Positions 18,960 to 28,500 of a stretch of 55,396 nt of DNA are shown here, piece by piece (position 1 is the first letter of the stretch; every line of letters starts with the position of its first letter). Made by a program: the position numbers and the translations under genes. The notes beneath the pieces are model-generated. The model made no database searches and was not told the origin of the DNA. It saw only the letters and a program-made list of their open reading frames with translations. The DNA is from an uncultured Schlesneria sp. (lineage in GTDB: Bacteria; Planctomycetota; Planctomycetia; Planctomycetales; Planctomycetaceae): NCBI GenBank assembly GCA_903834925.1, contig CAILLA010000231.1:1-55396 (forward strand), written 5' to 3'.

Positions 18960-20090
18960 ATGCAGCGTATCCAATCGTTCATTTTCTTGTCCATTTTGAC
19001 GTTTTCTTGCAGCCCGATCTGGGCCTGGAACGATGTTGGGCACATGGTCGTGGCTCGAATCGCCTACGACAAATTGACGGATTCAGAGCGGGCCGCAGTA
19101 GTGGCGGTACTTAGGAATCATCCACACCTTAAAGAGTTGCTTCTTAAGGACCGACCGTCACAAGCCTCGATCGATGAATGGTTGTTTCTCAGAGCTGCGA
19201 CATGGCCGGACAATGTTCGACCACCTCGCGACCGCCATCGAGAACCCGTGTCATCACATTCGGTCTATCGATTTCACCACCCGACGTGGCATTACGCCAA
19301 CTTTGAATATCGAAGTGGTCAGAGTGAAACGACGCTTCCGAGCCACCCGTTACCACATCATCCCGCACCATCAAATCATGCCGACCAGACGAACATCATT
19401 GAACAATTGGATCATTCCTACCTCATCGTTCGCCGACGCGAAAGAGAATTGTCAGAACCAGAACTCGAATTGCACCCGGAAGAAGCCCGTGCTGTGCGGA
19501 TGTGCTGGCTATTTCATTTGATGGGAGACATCCATCAACCGCTCCATGTCACTACCTTTGTCGAACCTCGAATACCCATCCTGCAACATGGGGACGACGG
19601 AGGTAACAAGCTGGCAATTCGGGTCAATCACGCTTCAGTGCCGAGAAATTTGCATTCTGTATGCGACGACATCCTGGGGACCAACCCCCATTTCGAAAAA
19701 ATCAATCAATTGGCCGAGCGAATATCGCATGAGCCGCGATTTGCCGTATCGCGTTTACCCGAGTTTTCTCGACGAAGGCTCGCACGGGAATTTGCAGAAG
19801 AGAGTTATCAGGCAGCGAAAGAAACGGTCTATCAAAACGGCCATCTTCACTATGGGTTGTGGTCCCGGGTCGAAACTCATGAATTGTCGACCGAAAATGT
19901 TCCAGCGATGACGCAACAGTGGATAGATCAGGTACACGCACTTGCGGAACGGCGTATTGTACTAGCAGGTTATCGGCTTGCTGAGCGGCTGAAATTTATT
20001 GTTTCGCAGGACGTGTACGGCGTCGATTCGCTTGGAAAAATCAGCTCGCCGACAATCTTTATTCAACCAGCGGGACGATCTGTCAGATGA
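18960..20090 (+). CDS. S1/P1 family zinc-dependent nuclease, secreted
   Basis: A 376-aa protein of the S1/P1 nuclease and phospholipase C superfamily, degrading single-stranded nucleic acid or 3'-nucleotides outside the cytoplasm. The signal peptide (about 1-22, ending SPIWA) is followed by mature WNDVGHMVVARIAYDKL, whose N-terminal Trp and the His are zinc ligands in the family. Further ligand motifs are WHYANFEY (about 110), HLMGDIHQPLHV (about 187-198), GDDGGNKLAI (about 213-222) and NLHSVCDDIL (about 230), where the usual Trp of NLHxxWD is a Cys. All metal-binding residues appear present. The gene is single; the C-terminal part (about 270-376) is family-typical helices. A role in nutrient phosphate recovery is plausible but not shown. 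Confidence 0.92.
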   Translation: MQRIQSFIFLSILTFSCSPIWAWNDVGHMVVARIAYDKLTDSERAAVVAVLRNHPHLKELLLKDRPSQASIDEWLFLRAATWPDNVRPPRDRHREPVSSHSVYRFHHPTWHYANFEYRSGQSETTLPSHPLPHHPAPSNHADQTNIIEQLDHSYLIVRRRERELSEPELELHPEEARAVRMCWLFHLMGDIHQPLHVTTFVEPRIPILQHGDDGGNKLAIRVNHASVPRNLHSVCDDILGTNPHFEKINQLAERISHEPRFAVSRLPEFSRRRLAREFAEESYQAAKETVYQNGHLHYGLWSRVETHELSTENVPAMTQQWIDQVHALAERRIVLAGYRLAERLKFIVSQDVYGVDSLGKISSPTIFIQPAGRSVR

Positions 20091-20310
20091 CGAATAGACA
20101 TTCATTGCAATCAAATTGAAGACCCGTCTGGACACAATTTTTCAGATCGAATATACAGCCCGCCTCCCTATCTCGATTCATGTCAGTATTTCGTTTCATC
20201 GGTTTGGTCCGGGTGACCTTGTACACAAGTGTGTTGAAAAACAACTTTGGTCGCGGCATTCGGTCTCGGTTATCTCCCTTCGTTGTTCGCAATCAAAAGA
20301 GTGCCCTTCG

Positions 20311-22188
20311 ATGAAGTATCGACTCATCGCCACGCTGCCGGTGTACCTTGCACTTTATACCTTGTCGTTGACAGCAGCCTTTGTGCTTCGCTTCGACATG
20401 GAAATCGGTGCAGAGGTTTCACGCCGGTTGATCGAATCATTGCCCGTTGTATTGCTCGTTAAAGCGTCGATCTTTACGGCGACACGGGAATGGCGACGAC
20501 GACATCGATATACGACGATGAATGATGTCGCATCGATCGTTTCGACGGCGAGCTTAAGTTCCGCGATCTTGTTAACGATTCATTTGTCGGAAGGATTTGG
20601 CAATAACTTGCCTCGTTCCGTGATTGCAATCGACTGGTTATTGACAATTCTTGCCACCGGACTACTACGAGCCACCGTTCGAACGGCCCTTGAGAGTGCT
20701 CATTACCATCGAACCCAGCCCAAGAAGTTACGAGCGTTGGTCTTCGGTGCGGACTCAAAGTCCATTGCCATTTTACGTGCACTTCAGTCCGCGAAATCCG
20801 AATACAAAGTTGTGGCACTCGTCGATTTGTCGGGTGACGCAGCCAAATCGCTGATCGGCGGTGTTCCTGTCGTTACGTCGACTCGAGGCGTATCCCGGAT
20901 CGCCGATCGATTCAGTGCAAGCCACTTGCTCATTCCAAATGGAATCCCCGGACAGATCGTGCGAGAACTGCATCAGGTTTGCCAGGAACACGGCCTCACG
21001 GCTCGCGTGATTCCCGATGTTAACGAAATTGTGGCAGGTCGGGTCAAGCTCACGATTCGCGACGTCACGATTTCCGACCTCTTGCGACGTGAACCGACGC
21101 AATTGGACATGGCTAGTATCACAGGGTGTATCGCAGACAAAACGGTCCTTGTGACCGGAGCAGCAGGAAGCATCGGGTCTGAATGCTGCCGTCAAATTGT
21201 CGACCTCAAACCAAAAACACTGATTCTCGTAGATCAGTCTGAATTCGGAATGTTCCAGATCGAACAGGAACTTGTCACTCGAAATATCACGGATGTCAAT
21301 CTGGTCTATGTGATTTCGGATGTGAATGATCAGGTAACGCTGGGGCGAGTTTTCGGCGAATATCTTCCCGATCTGGTTTTCCATGCCGCTGCATACAAGC
21401 ACGTGCCATTGATGGAACACAATGTTCAAATCGCAATCCGAAATAACGTACTCGGAACAAAGTCGATCGTTGACCTGGCAGACAGATTCGGAGTCGAACG
21501 CTTTGTGATGATTTCGACCGATAAGGCCGTTCGTCCAACAAGTATCATGGGATCGACCAAATTAGTCGGAGAGAAATATTTGCAAGCGGTTGCAACGAAA
21601 TCCAAGACCAAATTTATCACTGTTCGATTCGGTAATGTGCTGAACTCTGCCGGGAGCGTGGTCCCCACGTTTCGGCGTCAGATCGTCGAAGGTGGGCCGA
21701 TTACCGTTACGCATCCCGATATGACTCGCTTTTTCATGACAATCCCTGAAGCCGTACAACTTGTTTTACAAGCCGGAGCAATCGGAGATAACGGACAGGT
21801 TTTGATCCTCGATATGGGAGAGCCAGTTAAGATTGTCGATCTCGCTCGAGATATGATCGGGCTTTCTGGACTGCGTTACCCCGAAGATGTGGATATTGTG
21901 TTCACAGGACTCAGGCCTGGTGAAAAAATGTACGAAGAACTCTTCTACGGAAACGAAAAGACCGCCAAGAAGATTCACGAGAAAATCTTCTGTGCCGAGC
22001 GAGAGCCGATTGCTCCCAGCACGGTTAAACGACACATTATGGAACTGGAACGAGCCTCGCGAGGAAGTGCGAAGGAATCGCGAGAAGCCATCCGTAGCGT
22101 CATCGCCGAATACGTCAATGACGACGTTTCGACTCCAATGATTCGTCCGTTCCAACCGATCGAAGAACCCATTCGAAAAGTCGCTTGA
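20311..22188 (+). CDS. Membrane-bound UDP-sugar 4,6-dehydratase/epimerase (CapD/WbpM type)
   Basis: A 625-aa protein of the long-chain CapD/WbpM/PglF class, which makes keto-deoxy sugar nucleotides for surface polysaccharides. The start ATG 20311 is chosen because TM1 (RLIATLPVYLALYTLSLTAAFVL) begins at once; the frame extends upstream to 20116 without a plausible domain. About 4 TM helices lie in residues 1-130, then a CoA-binding-like Rossmann domain (ALVFGADSKSIAILRAL, about 145), then the short-chain dehydrogenase domain with VLVTGAAGSIGSE (about 285). The catalytic stretch STDKAVRPTSIMGSTK (about 400) shows the S-M-K triad, with Met in place of the usual Tyr, typical of this membrane-bound class. 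The C-terminus has the VFTGLRPGEKMYEELF motif. No glycosyltransferase gene is next to it. Confidence 0.94.
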   Translation: MKYRLIATLPVYLALYTLSLTAAFVLRFDMEIGAEVSRRLIESLPVVLLVKASIFTATREWRRRHRYTTMNDVASIVSTASLSSAILLTIHLSEGFGNNLPRSVIAIDWLLTILATGLLRATVRTALESAHYHRTQPKKLRALVFGADSKSIAILRALQSAKSEYKVVALVDLSGDAAKSLIGGVPVVTSTRGVSRIADRFSASHLLIPNGIPGQIVRELHQVCQEHGLTARVIPDVNEIVAGRVKLTIRDVTISDLLRREPTQLDMASITGCIADKTVLVTGAAGSIGSECCRQIVDLKPKTLILVDQSEFGMFQIEQELVTRNITDVNLVYVISDVNDQVTLGRVFGEYLPDLVFHAAAYKHVPLMEHNVQIAIRNNVLGTKSIVDLADRFGVERFVMISTDKAVRPTSIMGSTKLVGEKYLQAVATKSKTKFITVRFGNVLNSAGSVVPTFRRQIVEGGPITVTHPDMTRFFMTIPEAVQLVLQAGAIGDNGQVLILDMGEPVKIVDLARDMIGLSGLRYPEDVDIVFTGLRPGEKMYEELFYGNEKTAKKIHEKIFCAEREPIAPSTVKRHIMELERASRGSAKESREAIRSVIAEYVNDDVSTPMIRPFQPIEEPIRKVA

Positions 22189-22385
22189 GCATCGATCTCG
22201 TCGTCCGAAATGGTGTTAATCGTAACCCGTCGTTCGAAAAGAACAAAATGATGGCCGAGCTTAGCGAATAACCTCGTAAAAATCTGGGTGCCACCTCGGA
22301 AATCTGATCACTTCAGTGGAGATGACGTCCCTGCGACGGTATGTTGCTTTGAGTGTTATCCAATACAGACACGCAAGGCCACAAA

Positions 22386-23423
22386 ATGAACCGAATCGCA
22401 CTCGCCGCATCGCTTTGTATTTTTCTCTCACGATCAGTTTTCGCCGGACTTGGAGATAGTCGGCTCGATATTTATTTTGTGGATGTTGAAGGCGGAGCAG
22501 CGACTGTCATCGTTACGCCTGAGGGGGAGTCAATTCTGATCGACTCCGGCTACCCCGATAATGGCGGACGCGACAGAGACCGGATTCTGGACGTCCTTCA
22601 AAACGTCGCCAAACTCGAACATCTTGATCATGCCGTTGTATCACACTGGCACCTGGATCACTTTGGCAATCACGCAGCAATTGCAGCGAAATTCAAAGTC
22701 ATGAACTTCTGGGACCGTGGTATTCCCGATTTGCTCATGGAAGATCCCGGGTTTAACGACCGAGTTGCTCCGTATCGAGCAGCAAGCCAGAACCGATCCA
22801 AAACGTTAAAAGCAGGCGATTTCTTACCGCTGAAAGGCGGGACAACGCCAATCAAAGCTCAAGTTGTCACAGCGAGCGGGGAAGTCATCCCGAATCGAGG
22901 TGAACCCAACTCATTTGCATCCGAATCCAAGCCACAACCCGAGGACACGTCCGACAACGCGAAAAGCATCAGCCTTTTATTGAATTATGGCCGGTTTAAG
23001 TTTCTCTGTTGCGGTGACTTAACCTGGAATACGGAAGCCAAGTTGATGACACCAAACAACCCCATCGGCCAGATCGATCTGTTTATGGCAACGCATCATG
23101 GGTTGAACGTGAGCAATAATCCTGTCATGGTTCTGTCTCTCGATCCACGCGTCTGTGTCAGCTGCAACGGCCCGACGAAGGGGGCCGACCTGGAAACTAT
23201 TAAAACGCTGAAGCGAGTGAAATCCCTCCAGGGGATGTATCAACTTCATCGCAATGTGAGACTTGAAGAAAAGGATCAAGCGCCCGTTGATCAGATTGCG
23301 AACCTTGCCGAAACGGCAAACTGCAAAGGAACCTGGATTAAGGCGTCTGTCGCAAAAGACGGGGCAAGCTATACCGTTCAAGTCGGATCTGACGGCAACC
23401 CGCGTAAATTCGAGTCGAGATAA
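22386..23423 (+). CDS. Secreted metallo-beta-lactamase-fold hydrolase (ComEC C-domain-like)
   Basis: A 345-aa protein with a signal peptide (MNRIALAASLCIFLSRSVFA, 1-20) and a metallo-beta-lactamase fold. The opening strand LDIYFVDVEGGAATVIVTPEG and ILIDSGYPDNGGRDRDRI resemble the ComEC/Rec2 C-terminal and other nuclease-like members. The metal motif is SHWHLDHFGNH (about 84-94, HxHxDH); the following metal residues are in FLCCGDL (about 205) and MATHHGLNVSNN (about 228). ATG 22386 gives the signal peptide directly; the open frame from 22353 would spoil it. The substrate is unknown: extracellular DNA or another phosphoester are both possible. It is followed 149 bases later by the biotin ligase gene. 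Confidence 0.85.
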   Translation: MNRIALAASLCIFLSRSVFAGLGDSRLDIYFVDVEGGAATVIVTPEGESILIDSGYPDNGGRDRDRILDVLQNVAKLEHLDHAVVSHWHLDHFGNHAAIAAKFKVMNFWDRGIPDLLMEDPGFNDRVAPYRAASQNRSKTLKAGDFLPLKGGTTPIKAQVVTASGEVIPNRGEPNSFASESKPQPEDTSDNAKSISLLLNYGRFKFLCCGDLTWNTEAKLMTPNNPIGQIDLFMATHHGLNVSNNPVMVLSLDPRVCVSCNGPTKGADLETIKTLKRVKSLQGMYQLHRNVRLEEKDQAPVDQIANLAETANCKGTWIKASVAKDGASYTVQVGSDGNPRKFESR

Positions 23424-23572
23424 TCTGTTTTCATTGTTTGCTGTCACAATCAAAACATCAGCAACAATGACGGCAACATTGGGGTCGAATTCAAAAGCAT
23501 TGAACACGGAATTGGGAGTTACGTCATCGCCTTGCGGATGGCACGAACGCCGACGGAAAGCACTTTACGATT

Positions 23573-24349
23573 GTGATGGATATCCCACGTTTGCTTGCCG
23601 AGACCGAATTGAAAAAGGTCGCATGGTTTGAAGAAGTTGATTCGACGAACGATCGTGCCTTGCAACTCGCAATTCAGCCGGAACTGCCAACTCCTTATTT
23701 GATTGGAGCTGATCGACAGGTCTCGGGGCGGGGTCGCGGAACAAATCGGTGGTGGGGTTCTGATGGATCGCTGATGTTTTCCGTTGTGGTTGACATGACC
23801 AGTTTTGGACTCATGCCGGTTGACTGGCCGCGGTTTTCCCTGGTGACCGGATTGGCGATCTCGACGATGTTATCGTCATTTCTTCCGGGGTCGGCAGTGG
23901 GGCTTAAATGGCCCAATGATGTCTGGGTGCAAGGACGAAAGGTCTGTGGAATACTGATCGAGCAGTGCGATCGATCTCCCAACCGACTGATTGTAGGCAT
24001 TGGCCTGAATGTGAATAACTCTTTTGAAGGGGCTCCGGAAGACCTGAGACAAATTGCGACATCGATGACCGACTCGGCAAGCGGAAATATTTTTTCCCGA
24101 ACGGATGTTCTCGTACGCTTCCTGAATGAATGGAAGACCTTGACGCAGTATGTTGCCGACGGTTCCATTAATCTTGTTGAGCGTTGGTCGCGAGCATGCG
24201 TCCTTTCTGGTTATCCCGTGAAAATCATCAATGGGAACTTGGAAAGCATTGGCGTATGTGCTGGCATCGATTCAGACGGAGCGCTACTTTTGAGGACAGC
24301 ATTTGCTTTGGAAAAACACTACGCTGGCACTGTAAGGTTGCTGGAGTAG
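23573..24349 (+). CDS. birA: Biotin--[acetyl-CoA-carboxylase] ligase, without DNA-binding domain
   Basis: A 258-aa biotin protein ligase that activates biotin as biotinyl-AMP and attaches it to a lysine of biotin-dependent carboxylases. Motifs are EVDSTNDRAL (about 20), the biotinyl-AMP loop QVSGRGRGTNRWWGSDGS (about 48-65), LKWPNDVWVQGRKVCGIL (about 112-130) with the catalytic Lys, and VGIGLNVNN (about 140). A C-terminal SH3-like domain lies at about 205-258. It lacks the N-terminal winged helix of E. coli BirA, so it cannot act as a biotin repressor. Either GTG 23573 or the adjacent ATG 23576 is the start. Confidence 0.95.
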   Translation: MMDIPRLLAETELKKVAWFEEVDSTNDRALQLAIQPELPTPYLIGADRQVSGRGRGTNRWWGSDGSLMFSVVVDMTSFGLMPVDWPRFSLVTGLAISTMLSSFLPGSAVGLKWPNDVWVQGRKVCGILIEQCDRSPNRLIVGIGLNVNNSFEGAPEDLRQIATSMTDSASGNIFSRTDVLVRFLNEWKTLTQYVADGSINLVERWSRACVLSGYPVKIINGNLESIGVCAGIDSDGALLLRTAFALEKHYAGTVRLLE

Positions 24350-24412
24350 AACGAAGTTTGAGCCAGAATCAATCCCTCTGCTTCTCGTGCTTTGTCAAAC
24401 TTCTGATTTCGA

Positions 24413-24505
24413 GTGCCACTGCATGACCGTCTTCGGTCATGCAGTGCTCTTTCACCGGCAGAACGAGATGCCACTGCTTCTCCGAAGACTCCGAAGCAGT
24501 GGCAC
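24413..24505 (+). repeat. Two-hairpin repeat family, full copy A
   Basis: The best-preserved copy. Hairpin 1 has arms CACTGCATGACCG (24417-24429) and its exact complement (24434-24446) around a TCTT loop, preceded by GTGC and followed by CTCTTTC. Hairpin 2 has arms TGCCACTGCTTC (24469-24480) and the exact complement (24493-24504) around TCCGAAGACTCC. The element fills most of the gap between the convergent 3' ends of birA and uvrA, so it may act as a bidirectional terminator. Confidence 0.85.
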
Positions 24506-24575
24506 AGGGGCCTAATTCAGTAGTTTGACAAGGGGCTAATACTAAGCCGATTGGTTTCGCACTCGACCGTTATCA

Positions 24576-25583
24576 TCATTTCCATTGCTCCGACAAAAAC
24601 TTTCGCAAAACCACTGACTTCACTTGTTCGACGTCAGTAAATCGCAGTCGAATCACATCGAAACCACTTTTGTCGCGCGATGAGATTTCGGGATCGATGC
24701 CCAAGTTTGCAATCTGGCCCAACTGAACCGCACCTGCCTTGACGGAGATTGACAGTTCCAAGGCAGAAGGTCGCTTTGTCAAGAGCGATGCTCTCGGCAT
24801 TTTGTCGATCGTATAGTTCACTATGATTTTTTGCGTCCAATCAACTTCGGCGTTCGGAAGCAGTTCGCTGACAAGAGTTATGAGTTCTTCCAGGACAATC
24901 GGTTCCCATACGATTGCGCCCTGAAGAAAACCCTTTCGCATCAAATGCCACTTTCGGCCAAGTTTTTTCCACGGAGTCAAATCCTCCAGATTGAGTGACT
25001 CGGGATTCGTTCGATCAATAAACGATTGCACGGCCTTCGCAAAAAAACGTTGAAATGCAACGGTCTCGGTTTCAGTAACATCGACAATCGAAATCGTAAT
25101 GTCTTCAAACGGCCCGTTTGTGGATGGACGAATTCGAACGCGCGGTTGACGATTATAGACCGGGATTTCGTCGAGATCATTCACGTCTTTGAGTCCAAGT
25201 TCGGTGATGAGCGTTGCTTCTATAAAGGTCCGTTTTGGAACTCGAAACTTCAATGTCAACAACCATTCGTCACCCGTATACGCATGCAGGAACCATCCAA
25301 TCCCTTTGGCTTTTGCGGCCACTTCCACCGTGCTGCGCTCATTCCAGTTGGTGGGACTGAACTTTTCTGACGCTTCCAGTTCGTCGATAATCCGAGCGAG
25401 AATGACTCCTCTCCATCGTCGTGGTTTACCATTGTTTGCTAACCCGTCGATCGTATGCCACTTTCGTCCGTCGACTTCCCAGGGCATCTTGGCATCCGCT
25501 CCGATTTTCGTCGGATCGAGATCCCCAGCTTTTTTCTTCCGAACGGCTTCTGCATCAAACGTCTCGCGGTCTCCACGCCCTCC
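24576..25583 (-). other. C-terminal extension of tandem UvrA: two copies of an unrecognised domain
   Basis: After the normal UvrA end ([13 protein letters not shown], near residue 2195) come a basic linker and two related units. Repeat 1 (about 2228-2395) begins [14 protein letters not shown] and contains [25 protein letters not shown], a Leu-Gly turn, [20 protein letters not shown] and AFQRFF. Repeat 2 (about 2398-2529) begins [15 protein letters not shown] and contains [46 protein letters not shown] and VLRKFL. Shared order and motifs (PW...GRKWH; W plus beta strands; F/V-rich strand then R/KF-F/L at the end) indicate an internal duplication. I do not recognise the fold. It has no ATPase or Cys motif. 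Confidence 0.75.
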
Positions 25584-28500
25584 GTCAGCTAAAACCTTCG
25601 CAAGAATTTCCCCGGTAAAACTACGGTGGGCAGCTATCGTTGACTGCTGGTCGCTGACGTCTGATACGGCAAATGAAGTAGGCGATTTCTTTCTACTCTT
25701 GATCCCTATTGGTCGGCGAGATTCGTTGTGTGAATTCAGTCGACTAATCGCGAGTTCAGAGACATCCTCCGGGGTTCCTTCGGCGACAATCCAACCACCT
25801 TCGGCACCTGCCTGCGGACCGAGGTCGATTATCCAATCGACAGTCTTGATCACATCGAGATTATGTTCGATGACCACGACTGTATTTCCGGCGTCGACCA
25901 GACTATTCAGAATCTTCAGCAGTTTACGGATATCATCAAAGTGTAATCCGGTCGTTGGTTCATCCAGCAGATAGAGCGTTTTTCCGGATTGAGGACGAGC
26001 CAGTTCGGCAGCCAGCTTAACCCGCTGCGCTTCTCCTCCAGACAACGTCGGTGCCGGTTGTCCAAGAGTCAGATAGTCGAGTCCAATTGCAGCCAGGACC
26101 GAGAGCGGTCCACGAATCTTTGGAATGTTATCAAACAGTTCCAATGCCTGACCGATCGACATCGCCAGCACGTCGGCAATATTCTGACCCCGATAAGTCA
26201 CTGTCAGTGTTTCAGCGTTGTACCGCTTTCCTTGACAGGTATCACATTCAACCCAGATGTCGGGCAGAAAGTGCATTTCAATCAACTTTTGACCATTTCC
26301 CTCACACGCTTCGCAACGCCCGCCAGCTCGATTGAAACTGAAACGCGTGGCACTGTAACCACGAACCTTCGCCTCGGGCATTCGTGAAAACAATTCACGA
26401 ATATGTTCGAAAACACCCGTATAAGTCGCGGGATTTGATGCGGGTGTTGTCCCGAGCGGTTGCTGATCCACAACGATGATCTTGCTGAGAAATTGCAGGC
26501 CGTTGAGTTCGTCATACGGACCTGGTTGTGCAGTCGCTCGGTTGAGCTTTTGAGAGATCGCACGAGCGAGCGTGTCATCGATCAACGAACTTTTTCCGCT
26601 TCCGCTCACACCGGTCACTGCCGTCAGTGTCCCGAGTGGAATTCGCAAGTCGACGTTTCGCAGATTGTGCTGTCGAGCACCCAACAATTCGAGCCAACCG
26701 CCTCCGGGAGGAGTTTCGTAGGAACCAGGCTCTGGTTCGATTGGAAGAGGTTCGTATTCGACGATATCTGCAACGGGTCCGATCCCAGGGACAATTACCG
26801 GTGTTCGATTTGCTACCTTTTTTGTGGCAGACTTTTTGATTGCCGACGCGTCTTGAACCGTAATGCGTTGTATCCGCCGCCGTTTCGGAATGACAATCTC
26901 TTCCCGGCCAGAGAGATACTTTCCTGTAAGCGACAATTCGCTCTTTTGAATTTCGCGTGGCGGCCCTTGTGCGGTAATCGTTCCGCCAAATCGACCAGCA
27001 GCAGGACCAAAGTCATACAGCCGATCGGCCGCTTGCAACACTTCACGATCGTGTTCGACCATGACAATCGTATTGCCCAAATCGCGAAGTTTTACCAGTG
27101 CTGTCAGCAGACGTCCGTTGTCACTGGGATGCAGGCCGATTGTTGGTTCATCCAGCACATACAGAACACCGGTTAAAGCGCGGCCGATTTGACCGGCAAG
27201 TCGAATCCGCTGTGTTTCGCCTCCAGAGAGAGTTGGCAAAGTTCGACCGAGCGTGAGATAGTGCAAGCCGACATCGACAAGAAACTTCAGTCGTGAAGTT
27301 GCCTCAGTCAATAAGTCTCCTCCAATCCGCTTCTGAGCAGCCGTCAACTTGAGTTCGCTTAAGAATGTCAGTGCGTCTTGCAGCGGAAGATCGCAAACTT
27401 GCTTGAGCGTCTTGCCCGATTCAGCGCCCGGCAACGACTTCAAAGGGACAGAGCGTTTCGGTTGAGGAAAAGCGACGAAAGCACCTTCCGGATTCGACGC
27501 AATTTTCACCGAGCTTGCGTCGTCCCGTAGTCGACTCCCCTGACAGGATGAGCAGGGGACGTCGCCGACAAGGCCGTAGAGCTTCATGCGATAGTCGTAC
27601 GAAAGGCTTGCCGCTTGTTCGATCGCCGGATAAAGCCCTTTGTATTGAAAGCGTACGGTTCCCGATGTTGATCCCGAAGTTCGCGACGACTTCGACCTTC
27701 TGGGGGACTGCGAAATTGCGTCTTTCGAGGAAGAGATCAATGGAATCCATGTTTCGCCAGTCCCAAAGAGTACGGCTCGTTGTTGGAGCGGATCTAACTG
27801 AGAAAACGGAACATCCAGCGGTATGTCGCATTCCATCGCCATGGATTCCAGCATTAACCGAAAGAGCGGTGATTTCACCGGATCAGGCCATGCGCTGACC
27901 GCTCCTTGCCTCAAAGAACGAGTCTGATCCGCGACAAGCGCCCCGAGATTTGTCCCTTGTTGAACGCCAATCCCTTCACAGGTATTGCACCAACCAAGAG
28001 GGCTGTTGAACGAAAAGTTATGGGGCGCAAGTTCCTCAAATCCACGCCCACACGATTCGCAGGCCCGAAACAAGCTGAACGGAAGGACTTTCCATTTCTT
28101 TTCGTCACGACTGTCGTCCACAATCGCAACTCGGATCAATCCCTTGCCAAGATCAAACCCAAGTTCGACCGACTCAGCCAGGCGAGATCGGCTCGACCTC
28201 GAAATCGTGATCCGGTCGACGACAATCTCAACCGTATGCTTTCGCTTTCGATCGATTTCTGGAACATCCTCTAAGGCATAGGTCACTCCATTGATTCGAA
28301 CTCGACGGAAACCCTGTTCTCCGACGCGTTCCCACAACTTTGAGTATTGCTGGCCGACCGTGACTTCCTGCGGCGCAAGAACGAGGGCTCGCAGATTTGT
28401 TGAATCCGTCGATGGCGGCAGGTCGGCCTCAGTTGGTCCTTTCTTTCCTGGATTCTTCTGGTCGGTCGTCGATTCCGCGTTTGTGCTGAGATCAAGCAGG

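Noticed and set aside
22281-22320. Possible further copy of the two-hairpin repeat (GGGTGCCACC)
   Set aside because: Only the first 8-9 bases agree; no hairpin and no loop motif follow.
25189-25974. 261-codon frame antisense to uvrA
   Set aside because: It is Ser/Arg-rich and a mirror of uvrA codon structure; no protein-like pattern.
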